From NCBI RefSeq assembly GCF_020520425.1, contig NC_079487.1:88665141-88729140 (forward strand): DNA of 64,000 nt, in the 5' to 3' direction. Position numbers and translations under genes: made by a program. Of this stretch, positions 59,870-64,000 are shown piece by piece (the first letter of the stretch is position 1; each line of letters opens with the position of its first letter). The notes under the pieces were generated by a model that did not search any database, had not been told where the DNA came from, and was given only the letters and a program-made list of their open reading frames with translations. The DNA comes from Spinacia oleracea (taxonomy: Eukaryota; Streptophyta; Magnoliopsida; Caryophyllales; Amaranthaceae).

Positions 59870-60137
59870 TTTGTCTATGTGCCCCTATGGGCTAAGGCCC
59901 CGTAAATTAGAACCTCCGGTGCATCGTGATCTAGTGACCATTGTGCACACGAAATAACATACAGACTAGGTTTTACGATTAAACTATTAGTGACCCGGGC
60001 GATGGAGCAATTTCTTTCAATATTACTTAAAAATTCAATAATTCACAAAATACGCCACTTTCCAGCTTATTTCCCTCAATACCGTCAACGTCAGCATGGA
60101 AGAAAGCAAAGTATTTTATTTTCCCGGTTCAGCTAAG
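59870..60137 (-). promoter_or_regulatory. Upstream region of the BRCT gene
   Basis: No other gene lies here, so it holds the promoter and leader. I see no clear TATA box close to the start. Confidence 0.35.
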
Positions 60138-60266
60138 AACCGCCAATTGAAATGACGGTTTTGTTTTGAAACAAACCGCCATTTGAATTGGCGGTTCAAT
60201 GGTATAAACCGTCAACTCAAGTGGCAGTTTGCTTTAAAACAAAACCGTCATTTGAGTTGACGATTT
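60138..60266. repeat. Array of four imperfect palindromes
   Basis: Units at about 60138-60161, 60174-60198, 60206-60230 and 60242-60266 follow the pattern AACCGYCA, six to eight A/T-rich bases, then TGRCGGTT; start-to-start spacings are 36, 32 and 36 bp. Spacers contain TTTTGTTTTGAAACA-like words. The array lies 270-400 bp upstream of the BRCT start codon. Confidence 0.7.
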
Positions 60267-60269
60267 TGT

Positions 60270-63200
60270 ATGCATCATATCTCACAACCTGTTGTTTCCA
60301 ATCTGCAGTCAGAAAATGGGCTGAAATCTTCCTGCCAAATAGTAAACATGCAAACAACTCGAAGACCTCCAACAACATCTACAAATCAACTCCAACAACC
60401 TCCACAAATCATACCAACCAACCAAACCATAACACTTAGGCAACAAAAAAGAAGAGCGCAAACAAAAAATTTCTAAAATGAAAGTTCCAATAGTTACATT
60501 ACATTACATTACACATGAGTTTCTAAAAGTTTCAATACAAGCAAAAAGAACAAACGATTACACATAAGTTTCTAATGTAGCTAAAATAGCTTTGACGAAT
60601 TTGGTTTAGTTTGGTGGTAGTTGAGCATTTTGTTTAGAAATTATAGGAAAAATCTTTATGATTCATCATTGATCGAATCAAGTACTAATTGACTTCGATC
60701 ATTCCAATTTAAATAAACCATATCTTATGGAGCTAGATTGTGAAATTACAACACACAATCATTGATGATCATGCTTGGTCTAAGTAATCATTAACATGAT
60801 CTAACCTAGATCTTTATGATTTCTTGCCAAGTGGTGATTTTATACTTTTCTATGAATCTTTGAACTAGCCAAACATATTCAAATTTATATCACATTGAGT
60901 AAATAAATCAATATTCACTCAAATCCGGTGATATAATAAAGTCATAAAATTTTACTTTAGCTTTGAACTCTATTGTCTAGGTGTTCTAACAATAGTTCAT
61001 ATCTTTTGTTACTTTCAACAAGTAAGACCAGCTTGTCTTGAATGATCTAGAAATCAATCAACTTTCAAAAGTCCATCAAAATAGAGCTTTAGAATGTTAA
61101 CTTATTGATATGGTCTAAGTAATAATGCCAAAGATTTGTGGAACTCAAATCAAGAGATTGATTTGAACCTAGTAAAGTTCTTTATTGTTAAAGAGTTGAT
61201 TGTTTTAATCAAGCACATTGACTCAACCCGGAAATGACCATTTCATTCAAATAAACAAACAAACATTGTTTTTGTTTTTATTGAATGTGAGTCTTTCTGT
61301 TGTTTGAAAACAGAAATTTAGGTATGTTGATTATGGAACAAAATAGCCATTAAGTTCCAGCCTTGAGAAGACTTAAAACAAACTAGATGACCCTACAACT
61401 AATGTAGAATTACCATGATTCATTTCCCACTTGTAGGTCATTAGTGTAGCCTAGCTTCCATCGTTTGAGTTATTACTGAAGTAAGAACCTCAAGCGGTAT
61501 ATGATACCAAGGAAGTTTGATTGCTAGGTTACTTTTCTTTAAACATAAACTTATAGGTAGAAACAAATTTGTAAATTCCTTTCACTTGTTCCTTGTTTTC
61601 CTATTTCTTGTACTCTTTCTTATAGTCTTAAGAATTGAATTCTTTAGTGTTGACTTTTATACTTTGTTAGACATGTCCAATGTCACTCCAACAAAGTTCT
61701 TACCATTTTATTTATGTTGAATATTTTGCTTTCAACTAGATGATCTTTCCAGAAGCTTCTAAAGTTCTCTAAGCATCAATCTATTCGAATGTCTGAGACT
61801 CATTCGACAATCAAATGGACGAAGATATTAGGTTGTTAACCATTGGTAAAGCTGAGCGTTTAAACTCAATGCTTTATGATCTCAAAACTACTTTGTATTT
61901 TGAATTCACAAGCACCAATCAGTCTTCCATTCGACTTTGATACTCGAAAACAACCATAAAGGTCACTAGAAGAAACGTACATTTTTAAATTGCTCACTTT
62001 CTCTCATTTCCGTGAATCGTTCTTGGATTCACTACCAATAGAGGAAATTTATTGTTACCTTCCTAAAAGGATTTACTGCAGTGCAAGATATTTAATTATA
62101 AACAATAATTAAAACATACATTAAAGCATGCAAATTCTAAACATTTATCATGAGTAATAACTTGAAAATTAAAGCAATCATGCAATTTAAACAAGTCATT
62201 GGCATTTTATTCGAATTTATTGTTCCGGCAGGTGTGAATAAAATGAATCCAAGACCCCAAAATCATTGAAAAATTAAGCACGATTCGACTTAATTCTAAA
62301 ATATTTTAGGTAAGCAAATCCTTTGCTAATAGTCTAGAAACTACTCTTGGTTGATAGGTACGTCTAAGAACTTATTGGGTTAACGTATCCCATTTGCCAC
62401 GACATAAAATGACTCCTTACTTATATCGTTGAGTTTTACCAAAACTAACATGTACTCACAATTATTTGTGTACCTTACCCCTTTAGAATCAATAAGTAAC
62501 ACCTCGATATGGCGGAAAACTATTACTAGATTGATGTAAAGGTTATCCAAGTAAGCGTTATTTTGGAATGACACCTTTTAACTCAATTTTTAAAGTTTGA
62601 AACTTAGGGCTCTTACTATGTTGGTTAGATTTTAAGTGAACTAAAATCCTTAATCATGCAACATAATCAAGCCACAATCTCATGCATAACATCAAGACAT
62701 ATTTAAAGCAATAAATATCTTAAAGCATGCATAAGATTTAAATATGATCTAGTATGGCCCGACTCATCTTGAAGCTTCAACTTCAAACTCCGTCTTGAAA
62801 ATGGATTGGAAACCCCGTCTTGAATTTCACCATGGGAGGCGTCATTTTCTTCAAATAGGATATGCTATAATTAAACTAATTACAACTATTTGATGGTACG
62901 GAGACCATATTTAAATAAAAACTTTGGTGCATTTGTCCAATTTTACATTCAAATTTATGGTACGCAAACCATATTTACTATCCTATTTGGGCCATACTAG
63001 TCACTTTCCACAACATGCAAAAAAGTACATTTACAATATAGCATTCATCCATTCATTTATCAATGAATGGCCCACATAGCAAGTTAGTAGAAAAATCATG
63101 CATCACATAAACATTTGCATCCACTAATCAAAGGTTCCAACAATCTACAAATTATTCAACCTTACTAGTTCTAATCGAGTTGTTTTAACCTTAAAGGAAT

Positions 63201-63550
63201 AAAGACCTAATCATGAGCTTAATGACTAAAAGCTCCCACTAAAACCAAGAATTTACATGCTTTACAAATTTTAAACATAAAATTGTATTTCCTAATCCAA
63301 CCAGAAACTTACAAATTTAATTAAAATTTATAGCTCACATAAAAATAATTTTAAATCCCTTTATATTGTTTTCAGTTGATTATAATTAATTAATTATAAT
63401 TTTACCAAGGTTTTAATTTCATTAAAATAATTAGTATAAAACAAACTATAATAATAAAATTAATCAAAATTAAATTTCGAGAAAAATTAAATTACGAAAT
63501 TAAATTTAATTAAAATCGTTTTCAACAGAAAATTAAAAGACAAAACGAAA
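60270..63550. other. Unassigned, probably repeat-derived sequence
   Basis: AT-rich, with no open frame longer than about 70 residues and no recognised protein. The texture looks like non-coding parts of an LTR retrotransposon (long stretches without simple repeats, for example 62240-62580), but I found no LTR ends, primer site or polypurine tract. Confidence 0.3.
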
Positions 63551-63880
63551 CAAGTTAATCGGCCAAGGCAAGGCACATGGGCGCAAGGCCCATGCCTCGC
63601 CAAGGCTTGCAGCATTGCAAGAGCTGACTGTACGCATGGCCGAGGCCATCGCACAGCCAGGCCCTCGCCAGCGCCCATTGGCTCGACGCCATCGCTGGCT
63701 GCTGTTGCATGCTTGCTTTGCGCGCATGGCACGAGGGCATCCATCGATGCCTCGTCGCCATCGCTGCTGGGCACAACGCGAGCTGGTAGACGCGCACGAC
63801 TCGGAAGCCATCGCACGCTGCCCCGACGTCAGCTCTGCTGGGCGTGTGCAGCGTTGCCCCTTCGCCTTGCTTGAATCATT
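63551..63880. other. GC-rich island
   Basis: Sharply GC-rich within AT-rich DNA, built of repeated words such as CATCGC, CATGGC and CAGC. Several frames on both strands stay open (up to 109 residues), as expected when stop codons are rare by composition. No domain is recognised; it resembles the GC-rich leader parts of the LTRs at 9780-10280 and 22380-22720. Confidence 0.4.
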
Positions 63881-64000
63881 TTGATCTTTCCCAACCCGAC
63901 TTTGGAAAGAAGCCTGTCATCCAAAATTTCAAACGTGGCTTAGAATTTTGAACATCCTGAGTTTCGACCGTTAGGGATTTTAAATATTTCAGTGTTCAAT

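Noticed and set aside
63487..63884. Five overlapping frames of 80-109 residues
   Set aside because: All come from one GC-rich island with few stop codons; no domain and no codon signal.

Overview
The window is nuclear DNA of a flowering plant, almost certainly a eudicot. The evidence is long AT-rich, repeat-filled intergenic DNA, intron-rich genes with plant-type splice sites, and plant retrotransposon, Helitron, MULE and MITE families. I suspect Caryophyllales from the look of the repeats, but nothing here proves the family.

Layout. 1-8027 is a rearranged cluster of a non-autonomous-looking LTR retrotransposon: two direct copies of its internal region, one minus-strand LTR and one inverted partial LTR. 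A decayed fragment of a YTH-domain (ECT-like) gene lies beside it. 8040-11360 is a short tandem duplication split by a 2.6 kb solo LTR with a perfect 5 bp target-site duplication. 11361-21551 is a transposon graveyard: Helitrons, a Harbinger-like element, a Stowaway MITE, a LINE relic, a hAT fragment, and a 4.6 kb MULE-like element carrying a minisatellite with 311 bp higher-order repeats. 21552-31533 is a nearly complete chromovirus-type Ty3/gypsy element (Tekay/Del-like). Its LTRs are the same family as the solo LTR, its gag-pol has two nonsense codons, and its 3' LTR lost its last 139 bp.

Three protein genes and one tRNA gene can be supported. tRNA-Ser(GCT), minus strand, lies directly beside the truncated LTR. 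GCR1, plus strand, 9 coding exons, encodes a 322-residue seven-transmembrane receptor-like protein. CID7, plus strand, 5 coding exons, encodes a 567-residue protein with PAM2, CUE, DUF1771 and Smr domains. A 10-exon minus-strand gene (47383-59869) encodes a two-BRCT protein of about 520 residues and converges on CID7. The GCR1 and BRCT genes each use a GC-AG intron, and the BRCT gene also has an 80 bp AT-AC intron with U12-type signals. Their introns hold MITEs and LINE relics.

Between GCR1 and CID7 lie a Helitron with a MITE inside it and a three-level nest (hAT inside Stowaway inside another Stowaway-like element). After the BRCT gene, 59870-64000 has an array of four palindromes, then unassigned repeat-like DNA with one GC-rich island. 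The genes do not form a common pathway; they are ordinary neighbours in a repeat-rich region. I found no convincing new multi-gene system. The most notable items are the splice-site variety, the MULE's higher-order minisatellite, the inverted LTR composite and the palindrome array.
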